Source: Taeniopygia guttata
Taxonomy: Eukaryota; Chordata; Aves; Passeriformes; Estrildidae
Direction: 5' to 3'
NCBI RefSeq assembly: GCF_048771995.1
Contig: NC_133030.1
Span: forward strand, 63,065,501 to 63,129,500
Length of the DNA stretch: 64,000 nucleotides
Shown here piece after piece: positions 1 to 55,864 of this stretch (within the stretch, counting starts at the first letter, position 1; each line of letters begins with the position of its first letter). The position numbers were made by a program, and so were the translations under genes. The notes under the pieces are model-generated. The model saw nothing but the letters and a program-made list of their open reading frames with translations, ran no database searches and had not been told where the DNA came from.

Positions 1-164
1 TTTTTTTTTTTTCACTTAATAGAGAAAAGATGGAATGGCCACACATTGCCACATATCCAGAAAACTCTAAATTATTTCTGTATGTCCTAAAATAAATCTG
101 TAGGCAGGATTCAGAAGTCAGGGAGAGATGACAGCCAATTATTATTTATTATTGTAAATAATTG

Positions 165-290
165 TAACAATCCTGTTTAATCTCTTTATTGATAATCTGG
201 ACAGAGGGGTTGACTGTACCCTCAGGAAATTCACAGATGACACGGGAGGTCTTTTCCAGCCTCAGTGGTTCTGGGATTCTGTGATGAATG
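165..290 (+). mobile_element. CR1 LINE fragment (upstream part of the CR1 3' region)
   Basis: Reads ...tctttattgataatctggac followed by a cctcaggaaattcacagatg stretch, typical of CR1 sequence upstream of the common 3' end. Short and diverged. Confidence 0.6.
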
Positions 291-1123
291 ATTGATGAAG
301 GGTTCAATCTTTTGTCCTAATACCCAACACTCAGATTTAGGTATTTTCCTCTCAAGCCTATTTTTGAATTAGCTGATTTTGGCATTAAAAATAGATGTGG
401 GAGAAAGGGGAACAACCTTTCTACCACCTAATATAGACAAATAATGGGAGGGGAAGCAGCAATCCCAGACAGAAAATGTAGTTACAGAGCAAGTGGAGAG
501 AATTCCTAGGGCATCATTTTAGCTAATTCTGTACATTTAAACACTGATTTTCTGAATATGAGATTGGCTTTAAGTGCTAAATAATGGATCTTTAGGAAAA
601 TTGGAATGCTGGGCATTGCTATTTATCTGATCTCACCTAGGAATGATTCAGGATCCTGTCTTGGGATGGGAGGGAGGAAGTGGAACAAAAAAAAGAACAT
701 GCAGATTTATTATTATTAGCATTATTGTCATTATTATTAGCATTAACCAGACCTGCTAAGTTAGGCTGGTTTGTACACACAGTAAGGGTTTCCTAATATT
801 TTGTATTCTATTTTATTGCAGTATAATTGCTGCTGGTGAATAAAATCAGGGTGTTGTTGGCTTATATCCTAAGAAATCATGTGGACTTTTTTTTCCCCTG
901 TAATTTGTTTTCCTTTTCCCTAAAATTCAGCTTTATCTGGCCCTGCTCTGTTCTCCAGTGTTTTAATTAATGACATGCTACAACTGCACAATTAACAAGC
1001 AGCAAAAGCAGCTCAGAGCCAATCCTGAGGTTCTGTGACTCAGAGTTTTGTTGCTGTGGTGGGAAATGAAATGGCAAATTTGCTGTTTGTAAGAGCTCTG
1101 CTCACTCCTGTGTCCCATTGCAG
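290..1123. other. L2HGDH intron sequence, no further feature
   Basis: AT-rich intronic sequence with no coding exon, repeat array or RNA gene that I can recognise. Small TTATTATTA tracts lie near 705-745. Confidence 0.5.
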
Positions 1124-1281
1124 GTTCCCAACCCTCGTTTCCCATTCCTGGGATTCCATTTCACTCCCAGGATGGATGGCAGCATTTGGCTTGGCCCTAA
1201 TGCAGTGCTGGCCTTTAAGAGAGAGGGCTACAAACTCTTGGACTTCAGCCCTGGAGACTTCTTGGATGCTGTGACCTACAG
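1124..1281 (+). CDS. L2HGDH: L2HGDH exon (third from last)
   Basis: Acceptor ...cattgcag before 1124, donor gtgatg from 1282. 158 nt, starting in phase 0 ([11 protein letters not shown]...) and ending two bases into an Arg/Ser codon. Encodes the [20 protein letters not shown] core, strongly conserved in the family. Confidence 0.95.
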
Positions 1282-3771
1282 GTGATGCCTCATGTTTGTG
1301 TCTGCTGGCTGCTCTTGTTGAAATGTGAGCCATGGAAGTCACTTTCTGCCCAAAATCCTGCTTTTCCCACATTTTTGGTGTGTTTAAAGACACTTGTGCT
1401 GATAAGGGTTGACTTCCCCAAAGCATTTGACTTTGTGTGGTCTCATATTTGAGTTTTCCACCAGGACATGTCTCAGCCAGTCTGGGAATGTGGCTGCTCA
1501 CTGGAAGGTGCTGGTGGAGCTTTTCCAGGGTTGGTTTGCACTGTGATAACTTAATCAACTTAGACAGCATCATTAAATACCTGCAGAAGGTGCTGGGAGC
1601 AGAGAAAGGCTGGGAGAGAGAGTTGGGAATGTTCCCCTGGAGAGGAGAAGCTCCAGGGAGAGCTCAGAGCCCCTTGCAGGGCCTGAAGGGGCTCCAGGAG
1701 AGCTGGAGAGGGACTGGGGACAAGGGATGGAGGGACAGGACACAGGGAATGGCTCCCACTGCCAGAGGGCAGGGATGGGTGGGAGATTGGGAAGGAATTG
1801 TGCCCTGTGAAGGTTGAAGGTTGCCCAGAGCAGCTGTGGCTGCCCCTGGATCCCTGTCAGTGTCCAAGGCCAGGTTGGACAGGGCTTGGAGCACCTGGGA
1901 CAGTAGAAGGGGTCCCTGCCCATGCCCCATCCCCCATCCAAGCTCCATCAAGTCCTGGAACACTTCCAGGACTGGAATTCAGGATCAATTCAATGCCACA
2001 GCTCTGTGAGCAAGGTGTGTTGAAGCAGAGAAGGACAAACATGTATTTCTCAAATAAAAAGCACGATGTGATTCCTGATTTTGGGACGGGAACTTGTGCC
2101 CTGCACTTGCTGCCTTGTCCAGCAGCTGCACCTGGTGCATTTTGAGGCAGGTTTTCCCTCAGTGCAGTTGTTTCTCCCCTGGCAGTGGGCTGTGGAAGCT
2201 GGTGCTGAGGAACGTGTCCTACGGCCTGGGGGAGCTGTACAGAGCCTTCTCCCTCAGTGCCCAGGTGAGGCAGCTGCAGAAGTTCATCCCTGAGGTCACC
2301 ACCAATGATGTTCTCAGGTAAAAGAAGCTTCTTCTCTTTGGAAAATCTTGTATTTGAACAGCAGAAATCTTGGCAGGGGTTTGGTCCCTTCCTCCACCAA
2401 AATACGAAACAGAAGCTTGGAGCTGCCTCCAGCTTGGAGGTCCCATCACAGGAAGGACCTGGAGCTCCTCAGTCCAGAGGAGGCACCAGGATGATCAGGG
2501 GGATGGAGCAGCTCTGCTGGGAGCAAAGGCTGAGAATTTTGGGATTGTTCAGCCTGGAGAAGAGGAGCTTTGGGGTGACCTCACTGTGGCCTTGCAGTAC
2601 TTGAGTAGAACCTGCAGGAAGATGGAGAGGGATTATTTACAGGGCCTGGGAGTGGTAGGATGAGGGGGAATGGCCTCAACCTGACAGAGGGCACATTTAG
2701 ATGGGATACTGGGGGGAATTCCTGGCTGTGAGGGTGGGGGGCCCTGGCACAGGGTGCCCAGAGCAGCCCCTGGATCCCTGGAGGTGGCCAGGGCCAGGTT
2801 GGACAGGGCTTGGAGTCATCTGGGACAGTGGGAGGTGTCTCTGCCATGGCAGGATGGGCTTTAAGCTCACAGCTTGGCCACCTCGATGATCCCATGACTG
2901 TCAGATGCCCCCACTCTACCTCCTGAGTGTTAAAACTCCCCACAAATATGCTTTGTCTCCACTCTCTGCCCTCCTCCCTGTCTCTCTGGACACCTCATGG
3001 GAAGTCATTTCCTGACTCGGGACCTGTGGCAGCACATTTCTCTCCCTCTCAGGATTTTCACAGAGGTGCACAGAGAGAAATGAAAGAGAAAACAATTTCT
3101 ATTTCTGCTCCTTGTTTTCCCATGTGGAATGTGTTTGGAGAATTGTTTACCTGAGGTGATTGCTTGGTTGGATTCTGGTGAGGATTGTTTGAGCCTGGTG
3201 GCCAATCCAACCCAATGCAATCCAATCCAACCCAATCCAACCCAATCCAACCCAACCCAACCCAACCCAACCCAACCCAACCCAATCCAATGTAATCCAA
3301 CCCAATCCATTCCAATCCAATCCAACCCACCTTGGGCTGGACTCGAGAGAGGGTCACAAGTTGAGTTAGTTAGAGATATAGTTAGAACAAGTAGGTTTGT
3401 AGTTTTAGTATCTTCCTTTATATAGTATATTAATGTATTTTAGCATAGTTATAAAAAAGAAATCACTCAACCTTATGAATGGAGTCAGACATCAGCATTC
3501 TTCCCATTGGGTTCTCCTGCATTTACGATCGGGACCTCATTTTCCTTCTGCTCCTCCTGGCTTCTACTTTCTCAGGGGTCCCTCTGGTGTGAGAGCCCAG
3601 GCCCTGGACAGCGAGGGCAACCTGGTGGATGATTTTGTGTTCGACGGGGGCTCGGGGGCCGTGGGCAGCCAGGTGCTGCACGTCAGGAACGCTCCGTCCC
3701 CCGCCGCCACCTCCTCCCTGGCCATCGCCGCCGCCATCGCCGACGAGGCCCAGCGGCGCTTCCAGCTCTGA
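1124..3771 (+). CDS. L2HGDH: L2HGDH, last three coding exons (gene enters from the left edge)
   Basis: C-terminal 161 residues of L-2-hydroxyglutarate dehydrogenase, a mitochondrial FAD-linked enzyme that oxidises L-2-hydroxyglutarate to 2-oxoglutarate (metabolite repair). CDS segments are 1124-1281, 2186-2317 and 3576-3771, total 486 nt, joined in phases 2 and 2. The joined product contains [31 protein letters not shown] and [13 protein letters not shown] and ends in RRFQL-stop, matching the remembered human C terminus (about 463 aa in full) almost residue for residue outside a variable stretch near the exon 1/2 junction. Splice sites are AG/GT throughout. The N-terminal FAD-binding part and mitochondrial targeting peptide lie outside the window. 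SOS2 starts 5.1 kb downstream on the same strand, as in mammals. No break is seen in the visible part. Confidence 0.95.
1571..1965 (+). mobile_element. CR1 LINE 3' fragment
   Basis: Contains CR1 landmarks in order: gagaggagaagctcc, ggctcccactgccagagggc, gcagctgtggctgcccctgg and a garbled 3' end. It lies inside the L2HGDH intron in sense orientation. Confidence 0.88.
2186..2317 (+). CDS. L2HGDH: L2HGDH exon (second from last)
   Basis: Acceptor ctggcag before 2186, donor gtaaaa from 2318. 132 nt; encodes [20 protein letters not shown]...[14 protein letters not shown]. The first half is more diverged from the remembered human sequence than the second half. Confidence 0.94.
2430..2900 (+). mobile_element. 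CR1 LINE 3' fragment
   Basis: Starts at a ggatgatcagggggatggag segment and runs through the cctggctgtgagggtggggg and ggtggccagggccaggttgg landmarks. Sense orientation in the last L2HGDH intron. Confidence 0.88.
3025..3530 (+). mobile_element. ERV solo LTR with an internal CCAAT/CCAAC array
   Basis: About 506 bp, begins TGTGGC and is flanked by the 6-bp direct repeat gggacc (3019-3024 and 3531-3536), the footprint of retroviral integration. It is clearly the same family as 44075-44460: cagaggtgcacagagagaaa, tatatagtatattaatg and ttcccattgggtt occur in both. The extra length is a pentamer array at 3199-3330. No internal retroviral genes adjoin it, so it is a fossil solo LTR. From the target-site length it may be ERVK-like. 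The family name is not certain. Confidence 0.8.
3199..3330 (+). repeat. (CCAAT/CCAAC)n pentamer microsatellite
   Basis: About 25 pentamers alternating ccaat and ccaac, expanded at a site where the sister LTR at 44253 has only about three. The array places many CCAAT pentamers in tandem. Confidence 0.95.
3576..3771 (+). CDS. L2HGDH: L2HGDH terminal coding exon
   Basis: Acceptor ttctcag before 3576, stop TGA at 3769-3771. Encodes [20 protein letters not shown] through RRFQL. The 3' half is GC-rich with many Ala codons. An ERV LTR ends 45 nt upstream of this exon. Confidence 0.95.
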
Positions 3772-4101
3772 ATCCCGGAATTCCAGCAGGAATCCTGCCC
3801 CTCTGCCGCCTGGGATACATCCTCAGGGACACCCAGGTAGTGCCCAGGCAGCCGTGGTTCTGTGCCCACAGCCATGGCAGGTGTGCAGCACAGGCAGAGG
3901 AGGGACGCTGGGTGTCCCTCTGGTGGGATTTTCCATGGATTTGCCGTGCCTGTGCTCACAGCCTTGCCCCCTCACAGGGCTCTGAAAAGGCAAGGGCGTG
4001 GGGTGGCTCTGTGTGTGCTCTGGTTCCATTGGAATTGGAGTCTGCAGCCCTCTGGATACCATGGAATAATGGAATAGAAGGATAAGCCCTGCTGATGTGG
4101 A

Positions 4102-4107
4102 ATTAAA
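4102..4107 (+). promoter_or_regulatory. L2HGDH: candidate L2HGDH polyadenylation signal
   Basis: ATTAAA hexamer about 330 nt after the L2HGDH stop codon. It is the nearest variant signal, but cleavage at this site is inferred only. Confidence 0.35.
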
Positions 4108-4109
4108 GG

Positions 4110-5850
4110 CTTTATCAGAGGCTGAGAACAATATTCAGAGTCTTCGACATGAATGTAGAGTATTTCACAGAAAAATAAGCTTAAAGAGGATTACCAAACC
4201 CAAGTCAATTTAGATCTGTAATTCAGGTACTCTTTCTGATCTCTGTCTGTACTTTTTATAAAGCAGAAATCAAAATATGGATATAAACAATCACTTTTCA
4301 TTTAATTTACAGCTGGGATATCAGCACTGATCAGGAACTTCATCAGTGGGTTTGGGTTTCTTCCTTTGAATGCTGATGATGCAAAAGGAGCTGATCTTTG
4401 TCCAGCCAGTTGAGCAATCCAGGGAAAATGGTCTTTGGAACAGGAAATGTGAAGGGTGGGAAGCTCCAGAAACCTGCCTTGAGTCATGTTTGATGTTGCT
4501 TCCCTTGGAGCCCGAGCAGGGATGAGTCAGGAAGATTTCCCATTTTCCCTGAGCACAAGGGGAGCTCAGACAGTGCTGGTGTCCGCTCTGAACTCCACTG
4601 ATACCTAATTTTTATCAGGGATACACCTGGAGGAGTCTGTGAGGAGGGAGAGGTGAAGTGAACTCAGTGCTGAGCTGAGGCTCTGGGAGTGTCCTGCAGA
4701 ATTGCTGTAAAGCAGAATTTTGTGGCCTCAGGGACAAAGTATCGAGGATTTTACAGCAGCTGCTGGGTAACACAGATAATTGTGGGGAGTTTGTACCAGA
4801 AAATTGGACATTAATTTTTCCTTAAAAAGTTATTTTCTGAGCTCCTCTGATGGGAGTGGGTTAGCACAGGAGGGCAGCTGTGAGGCTGTACAGATTGGAG
4901 ACACTTTTTTGAGGGGAAAAATGGCTTAATCTGCCTTTTTAAAGTTGTTGATGTTGTTGTTATTCCTTTTTTCCCCTGATAACATCTACTTTACCAGCAA
5001 CTTGACTGCTGGAAATTCAAATACCAAAGTTTTGGTCACTTCAGGCAGAGATTCAGCTGTTCCAAGCCTTCCAATGCCACAGGGCTCTGTAAATCTTCCC
5101 ACAGAGGAACAATCCTATCTTCCCTCCCTGCCAGAAGTGTTGCCTATCAACAGTAAATCCTACAAAAGGATTGCAAAAGCCACTTCCTCCCACATGGGGT
5201 GTGGCCCTGACATGTATTAACAGAATAAAGAACATGAAAATGCAAAGCAGACAGAGACCAGGGGGAGTCCTGAGTCAGCATTTCCCTCTGCACTGCTTTT
5301 TCCTCTCAGGTGATGATTGTTTGGGGGTAAAAATTTGTTTGGGTTTTTATTTGAAACTTAAATTATGAACCTTGATGCAGCAGTCTGTGAAAAGAGGACT
5401 TTTCAGAGATAAAAGTTTTACACTTTTGTTATAAATATGATGTCAGGGTTTCAGGCGTGAATCTTGTTGCTGACAAAGTGTGAAAATGTATTAAATTATC
5501 TTCCAAATGAGCCTCACTTTGATGATTTCATAAATGTGCCTTTTGTGATTAAAATAGTGTGGTAGGGTTTTTTTAAATGCTGTAAAGTCTGTGTATTTCT
5601 CCTGACTCAGAGAAAAGCTTCACTGGAATTTGTTAATTCTCAGCTGAGTTAGGCAGGATATCTTTCTGTGTAACAGGAATCACTGCAGGAGGGGGACACA
5701 TGACCAAACTTGTCTTCTTAAATTATCTTATCTGTGCTTCTCACACCTCCCAGGACTGCTCCTGAGGCTGATCTGGGCCTGTTGTGACAGGTGGGATGAG
5801 AATTCCTGAAACTCTGAATGAATATTTGGACAAACACCATTTGTTCTCCA
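4110..5850. other. intergenic sequence downstream of L2HGDH
   Basis: No coding exon or recognised repeat. Base composition is ordinary for a bird intergenic region. Confidence 0.4.
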
Positions 5851-5854
5851 GCAG

Positions 5855-6030
5855 TGTTACAGAATCATAGAACCCCAGAGTGGTTTGGGTTGGAAAGGAC
5901 TTAATTCCCATCCCATTCCACCCCTCCCAGGGTGCTCCAAGCTCTGTCCAGCCTGGCCTTGGACACTCACAGGGAATTTCTTCCCAATATCCCATCCAAA
6001 CAGTGCCCAGCAAGGTCAATCCTAAACTCT
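5855..6030 (-). mobile_element. CR1 LINE 3' fragment, antisense
   Basis: Begins with acagaatcatagaacccca, the inverted CR1 terminus, followed by gtggtttgggttggaaagg and cagcctggccttggacac. Confidence 0.88.
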
Positions 6031-6529
6031 GGAGGGAGGAACTGTGCCTCTGTGGGTTGTGCCACCATTATCCCATTATTGCTTTTCCTTTGTGTTCACA
6101 GTTTGGGTTTGAGGAACAAGTGTTAAAATAGAAATAAACAAAAATAACATAAATACAGAAATAGATATTTTAGACATATAGCTAGAATAGATATAAATAC
6201 AGAAAGAAATACTTTGTTGGGAACCTCCCAGGCTGCTCTGGTGGGGCAGGAGGGTTGAGCCATGGAGCAGAAGGAGCAGTTTCTGCCTCTGGAAGCATCA
6301 GGCTCCTCCAGGAAATCTGTTACCAAGAAGGATCACCATTTTACTGGCAGGAAAGCACATTTTTTTTCCCCCATTTTGGTTTAATTTATCCATTCCCTCT
6401 GTGGGCAAGTCTTAAAAATGGGGAGTGAAGGGAATATAAGGTGTGAGATTTTAATATTATGCTGGCAGGAGGGAAATGAGGGAAAATTTATCTGGATTTG
6501 GGTGATCAGTGGGTGAAGGGAATGGTGTT

Positions 6530-7805
6530 CTCTGGAGCAGGGAGGGAAACTCCTTCCAGGTATGGAGAGAAACTGCTGGCAGGTAGGAAAACATCCTCCA
6601 AAGAGGGAGGAAAACTGCCTGGAGGTTGGGATGGGAACATCCCCCAGCTGGGGAGGAAAACAGGCTCCAGGCTGGGAGAAAAATTACCTCGAGGTAATAC
6701 AGGTAGGGAAACAGGCTCCAAGTAGGGAGAGAAATTCCTTCCAGGTAAGAAAACAGTCTCTAAACAGGGAAGGAAATGCCTCCAAACGGGGAGCAGAAGA
6801 GAATTCAGATAAGGATGGGAGGCAAAGGCCTCCAGGCAAGGAGAGCCACATCCTCCAGGTGGGGAGGGAAAATGCCTCCAGGTAGGAAGAGGAACATCAT
6901 CCAGGCAGGGCAAAACACAGCCTGCAGGCAGGGAAATAGCATCCAGGGAGGGAGAGGAACATCCCTAGGCAGGGAGAGAAACTGCCTCCAGGAAAGGAGG
7001 GAAAGAACCTTCAGGAAAACTGCTTCCAGGCAGGGAAATACCATCTGGGAGGGAAATACCCTCTAGGCAAGGAAATATCATTTGGGCAGGGAAATATCCT
7101 CCAGGTAGGGAATTATCATTTGGGCAGGGAAATATCCTCTAGGTAAGGAAATATTCCCTAGTTAAGGAAATCTCCTCTGGGCAGGGAAATCTCTCCTTGG
7201 AAAGGAAATATCCCCCAGGTAGGGAAACATCCCCCAGGTAAGGAAATATCCCCCAGGTAGGGAAAAATCCTCTAGGTAAGGAAATAAACATCCCCTAGGT
7301 AAGGAATTATCCCCTCAGTAAAGAAACATCTTCCCTAGTTTAGGAAATCTCCCCTGGGTAGGGAAACATCCCCTAGGTAAGGAATTATCTCCTAGTTAAG
7401 GAAATCTCCCCTAGTTAAGGAAACATCCCCTAGTTTAGGAAACAAAACATCCCCTGGTTTAGGAAACATCCCTAAGTTTAGGAAACATCCCCTATTTCGG
7501 AGCTCTCCCCTAGTTAAGGAAACATCCCCTGGTTTAGGAACTCTCTCCTAGTTTAGGAAACCTCCCCTGGTTAAGGAAACATCCCCTGGTTAAGGAAACC
7601 TCTCCTGATCTAGGGAATCACCCCTAGGTAAGGAAACATCCTCTAGTTTAGGAAATCTCCCCTACTTTAGGAATTCTCCCCTGGCTTAGGAACTCTCTCC
7701 TAGTTTGAGAAATATCCCCTGGTTTAGGAAGCCCCCCAAGTTTCGGAGCTGTGCCCTGGTTTAGGAACCTCCCAAGTTTCGGAGGTCTCCCCAGGTTTAG
7801 GAACC
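6530..7805. repeat. degenerate minisatellite upstream of SOS2
   Basis: About 1.3 kb of tandem units of roughly 18-24 bp with core gg(c/t)agggaaa...atcccctagg(t). The right half is shorter and more regular (taaggaaacatcccc). The same unit type resumes at 8494-8545 after an LTR insertion, ending close to the SOS2 CpG island. Units are imperfect, with several sub-variants such as ccccaagtttcggagct. Confidence 0.9.
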
Positions 7806-8493
7806 TGATTTATTAAAAAATATGGATATTGATCTAGTATCGATATCCAACTGTGACGGACAAAAACTCTCTAACAGTTTAAAGTTAGAAAGTGTGTGTT
7901 TATTCGACGCCGGGCAGCGTGCGGGATCGCTCCCAAATCCACACTGCACCTTCCAGGTGATTACAGAGTCTTTTTATCCATACAAGTATTGAATACACAA
8001 AATACAAATACATATTCATCATTTTAGTACATCCCATTCCACGTTTCATATGCTAATCACTCCAAAAGGTATTAAGCATGCGTAGTTTGTCCCTTGAAAT
8101 GGGTCGGTGGTCCCTTTCATGGGGAGGGGTCCCAAAATGAGGAAGTCAATGAAGTCTTCCTCGTTCTGACCTTTCTACCTTTTCAATGCAAGTATGACAA
8201 ATGAACTCTTGGTAGAACTCCCATTTCTTGTCTTCAATTGGTTTCAGAACAGAGGAGGCCACAATTGTCTTATGTTCCTAAAAGCTATTTATCAGTTTCT
8301 ATATTCTTCATTATAAACCCAGCTAACTAAACATTGTGCTGACAAGCAATCAATTATCAGTTAACTACTAACTGCTAACTTCATCAGGGCCTACTCATTT
8401 ATTATTCTTATTTTAATTAACTCTAGTAAGGCTTATTTCTAACTAAAACCTTAGCTCCTCAAAATCTCTAAATGCCTTAAAGTTTACGTTTCA
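7806..8493 (-). mobile_element. ERV solo LTR (copy A), antisense, in the SOS2 upstream region
   Basis: 688 bp. In its own orientation it begins TGAAACGTAAAC and ends AATAAATCA. It is flanked by the 4-bp duplication aacc (7802-7805, 8494-8497). Its reverse complement matches 39653-40293 along nearly the whole length. It inserted into the minisatellite about 380 bp upstream of the SOS2 ATG. Transcription from it, if any, would run away from SOS2. It is a fossil with no coding part. The intact ends and duplicated target suggest a moderately young insertion. Confidence 0.88.
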
Positions 8494-8545
8494 AACCCCC
8501 CAAGTTTCGGAGCTCTCCTTTAATTTAGGAACCCCCCAATTTCTC
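8494..8545. repeat. minisatellite remainder beyond LTR copy A
   Basis: Units such as ccccccaagtttcggagct continue the array that stops at 7805, showing that the LTR inserted into a pre-existing tandem array. Confidence 0.8.
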
Positions 8546-8745
8546 CCCAATTTCGGAGCTCCCCGCCCCGCGCCCTCCCCGCGCACTCTCCGCTGCAGTT
8601 CCGGGCGCGGCCCGCAGGGGGCGCGCGGGGCGGGCGGCGCAGGCGCGCAGGGCGGCGGCCGCGGGCGGCGGCGGCAGCGGGGCCGCAGCGAGCGGGGCCC
8701 GGCCCGGCCCGTCCCGACCCCCGCCCGGCGCCTCCCCGGAGCCCG

Positions 8746-8805
8746 GAGCGGCCCCGCCGAGCCCCGAGCGGCCCCGCCGAGCCCCGAGCGGCCCCGCCGA
8801 GCCAT
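8746..8805 (+). repeat. three tandem 20-bp units in the SOS2 5' UTR/promoter
   Basis: Unit gagcggccccgccgagcccc starts at 8746, 8766 and 8786. The last copy runs into the upstream ATG at 8804. Confidence 0.92.
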
Positions 8806-8827
8806 GGCGGCGCGGCCGGGCGGGTGA
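8804..8827 (+). CDS. short upstream ORF before SOS2 (7 codons)
   Basis: ATG at 8804 in the strong initiation context gagccATGg encodes MAARPGG then TGA (8825-8827). It ends 48 nt before the SOS2 ATG in the same frame. If it lies within the transcribed leader it would be expected to lower SOS2 translation. Not known to be translated. Confidence 0.45.
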   Translation: MAARPGG

Positions 8828-8875
8828 GCGGCGACACCGCGGCGGCCCGGCCGGCCCCGATGCGGAGCGGCCGCC

Positions 8876-53466
<44,591 letters not shown>

Positions 53467-54700
53467 CCTTAGCCATAGTAGTCATTGACACTGGAATACT
53501 GTTTGTAAAGTTCCTTTTTTTTTTTTTTTATTTATTCAAAAAAAAAAAAGGCAGTGTATTTTAGTATTTTCACAAATTATGCTCTTAAAGTGCTGCTGAT
53601 CAAAAAAAAAAAAAAGGTTTAAATTGGAAAAAATTCAGACTACACACATTCCAACCTGTGTGGTTGGACAGCATTACCCTCAGGTGAGCAGCAGCATTGC
53701 CTTGGTTCACATCCTCAGTGCCGACCGTTCTGCTAGGACACAAAATAGACCTTTTGCACTGTAAACTACACTAAGTGAATTTAAACTGACATCACTTAAT
53801 TGCACTGAGCCAAAAAAAAAGGTGCGTCTGTGGAATAGTGCCTCTGAGCACTAGTGGCCTTTTTTTTAATTAAGGAAACCCAGCAATGGGATGATCAAAC
53901 AACACGAAGATACAGTGTCACAGGTTAGAAACTCTGACCACTTGCCTTGAGTTTCCTCAGTGACAACTCCTGTTCTGGAGTATTCTCATGCCATGTCTTA
54001 ATTGCCATTGATTTGCTGCTGAAGACAAAGAAAAAAATAGGTTGAAATCTAAATACCAAAATATTTGTTTGGTCTTGGTTCCTTGGAGAAAGGATGAAGG
54101 AGGAGTACCTGTCTTGGGTATCGGGGAGGATCCAGAGTACTTCACGTGCATCCTGTTCAGATGTGCCTTTTTTGTTTTGATGGGCAAAGGTGTCTTAAGC
54201 TAAAGAGTTTGTCTGCTGTTGTGGAGAACAAAGCTATGCGCCTGTACAATTGTTTATATTGTATATTTACAGATATGCTAATGACATGTATAAATTGAAG
54301 TTGACTTCGAGGCCTATAACACAGTCTGCTACTCCTGGGATTGGATCCAGCCAGCAGCGTTTCCTGTGGCTTGGGAACTGTCCTGCCTTCCAGACCTAAT
54401 AACTCCCTTTAGATCTACACTTAACTCGTGAATCCACTTTGGAAATTGGTAGCATTTAAACCAGCAAACACTTAAAGCTTTATTAAACTTTTTAAACTGA
54501 TAAGTGAATGGAACTTTTCTTTGCCAGTCGAACGCCCGTGTTTGAACTGGAGTGAGAGTGAGTCTGTTTTACTGGTAGTTCTGTAGCAGCATTTATAAAG
54601 TGGCCTTCACAAGCCACATTTTATTTACTGGTTTGTGGCCTTTTACTGTGCTTTGTATCAGAGTTCTTAACAAGATTAATAAATCACCCCAGTCTTAATT
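53467..54700 (+). other. SOS2: SOS2 3' UTR
   Basis: Continues without repeats from the stop codon to a canonical AATAAA at 54678-54683. Contains long A and T runs (53514-53550, 53604-53617) and AT-rich segments. No other gene is seen. The length is inferred from the polyadenylation signal only. Confidence 0.65.
54678..54683 (+). promoter_or_regulatory. SOS2: SOS2 polyadenylation signal
   Basis: AATAAA about 1.2 kb after the stop, the first canonical hexamer in an AT-rich 3' UTR context. Longer transcripts are possible. Confidence 0.6.
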
Positions 54701-55860
54701 TTTAAGAGCTTGAGCAATGCGTGTTCCTTGCAAGGACAAGGTTGGGAATTGCATTTTTGACAATACAAAATGGCCCAATTTTCCGTGCTGCTGGTCTCAC
54801 TTTGGTTTTCCTTCTGCCTGGAGTTGGGCCCATCCCAGGCTTCCACACTCCAGCTTCTCATCAGTCTGCCTAAGCTGCTCCCATTGTCTTGGGAATTCCA
54901 TTGGGAAAATTCTCCTTTTTGGAAAGGAGATATGACTGAAGAGGGATGTTAATTAGAAATCCCCTGAGTTGGAAGGGATCCATCAGGAGTCCCACTCCTG
55001 GCCCTGTACAGATCATACCAAGATCCCCCCCAGTTTTCTCCTGGGAAGATGAATTTTTCCATCTGTCTCTTGAACAGTCTTTTTTTGCTGCCTGCTCGCT
55101 CCGTGCTCCTTCCATGCGGAAGAAGAGAAGGTTGGAATCCATTCATGCAAGGGGCAGAACTTTCTCTAGGAGAGCTGCTTCATTTTGCTAAAAAAAGGTT
55201 CAAGATGTCCCAAATTTGAGATGCATGGACTGGGAATGCAGATATTAAATGGAGGATGACTTGGAAAAGTGGAATTCTTTCTTAGATTCTTTGCATTAAC
55301 TCTTTTCAAGTCCCCAGCAGCAGCTATTGCTAAACAAGAAATAATATTGTTTCAGATTTTCATGTGTTTTTGAAGAGGAAAAAATTCTCTGCCAGATTTT
55401 AGAATATACAGATGTCAGCTTTATGCCTTCCTGTACAAGTGCTTATGCCAGAACCATTTTGAGTGTTTCACAGTAAAATATATCATAATATGACCATGGA
55501 AAGTGGTGAAAGGCAGTTAAGATTCCCACCAGCATGGTCCAAGACAGCAATAAATAACATTTCAGTTACTTCATAATTAGAGGGGTAGGTAAAAAGAACA
55601 ATAAAAAAACTGCTGGAGGGGAAAAAATGTGAAGTTTGGGTTTGAAGTTGGCTTGTGTGGGGAAAGGCACTTCCCTCAGAAAACTTCTTCTCAAGGGGAC
55701 TCTGCCAACCACCAAGAGGCTTCCCATTGCTCTAAATGAAATGAAGAAATAAAGTAATAAAAAAAACTTTCTTCCATATAGCAAAGGGGGAGAAAAATCT
55801 AAACCCTTTGCATTTCAAGATGTCAGCGCAGAATCGACTCATATTCAGTTGCTTGAAAAT
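54700..55860. other. intergenic sequence downstream of SOS2
   Basis: Contains a CR1 fragment (54950-55140) and otherwise unremarkable AT-rich sequence. No exon recognised. Confidence 0.5.
54950..55140 (-). mobile_element. CR1 LINE fragment, antisense
   Basis: gaaatcccctgagttggaag, ggatccatcaggagtcccac and cctggccctgtacagatcat. Confidence 0.7.
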
Positions 55861-55864
55861 AACC

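Noticed and set aside
1573-1963. open frames on both strands within CR1 3' segments (the same pattern recurs at about 25 sites)
   Set aside because: Recurrent peptides such as [16 protein letters not shown] come from the non-coding CR1 3' region and carry no gene.
3199-3330. telomere-like or centromeric repeat
   Set aside because: The unit is the pentamer ccaat/ccaac, not ttaggg, and it is confined to one LTR copy.
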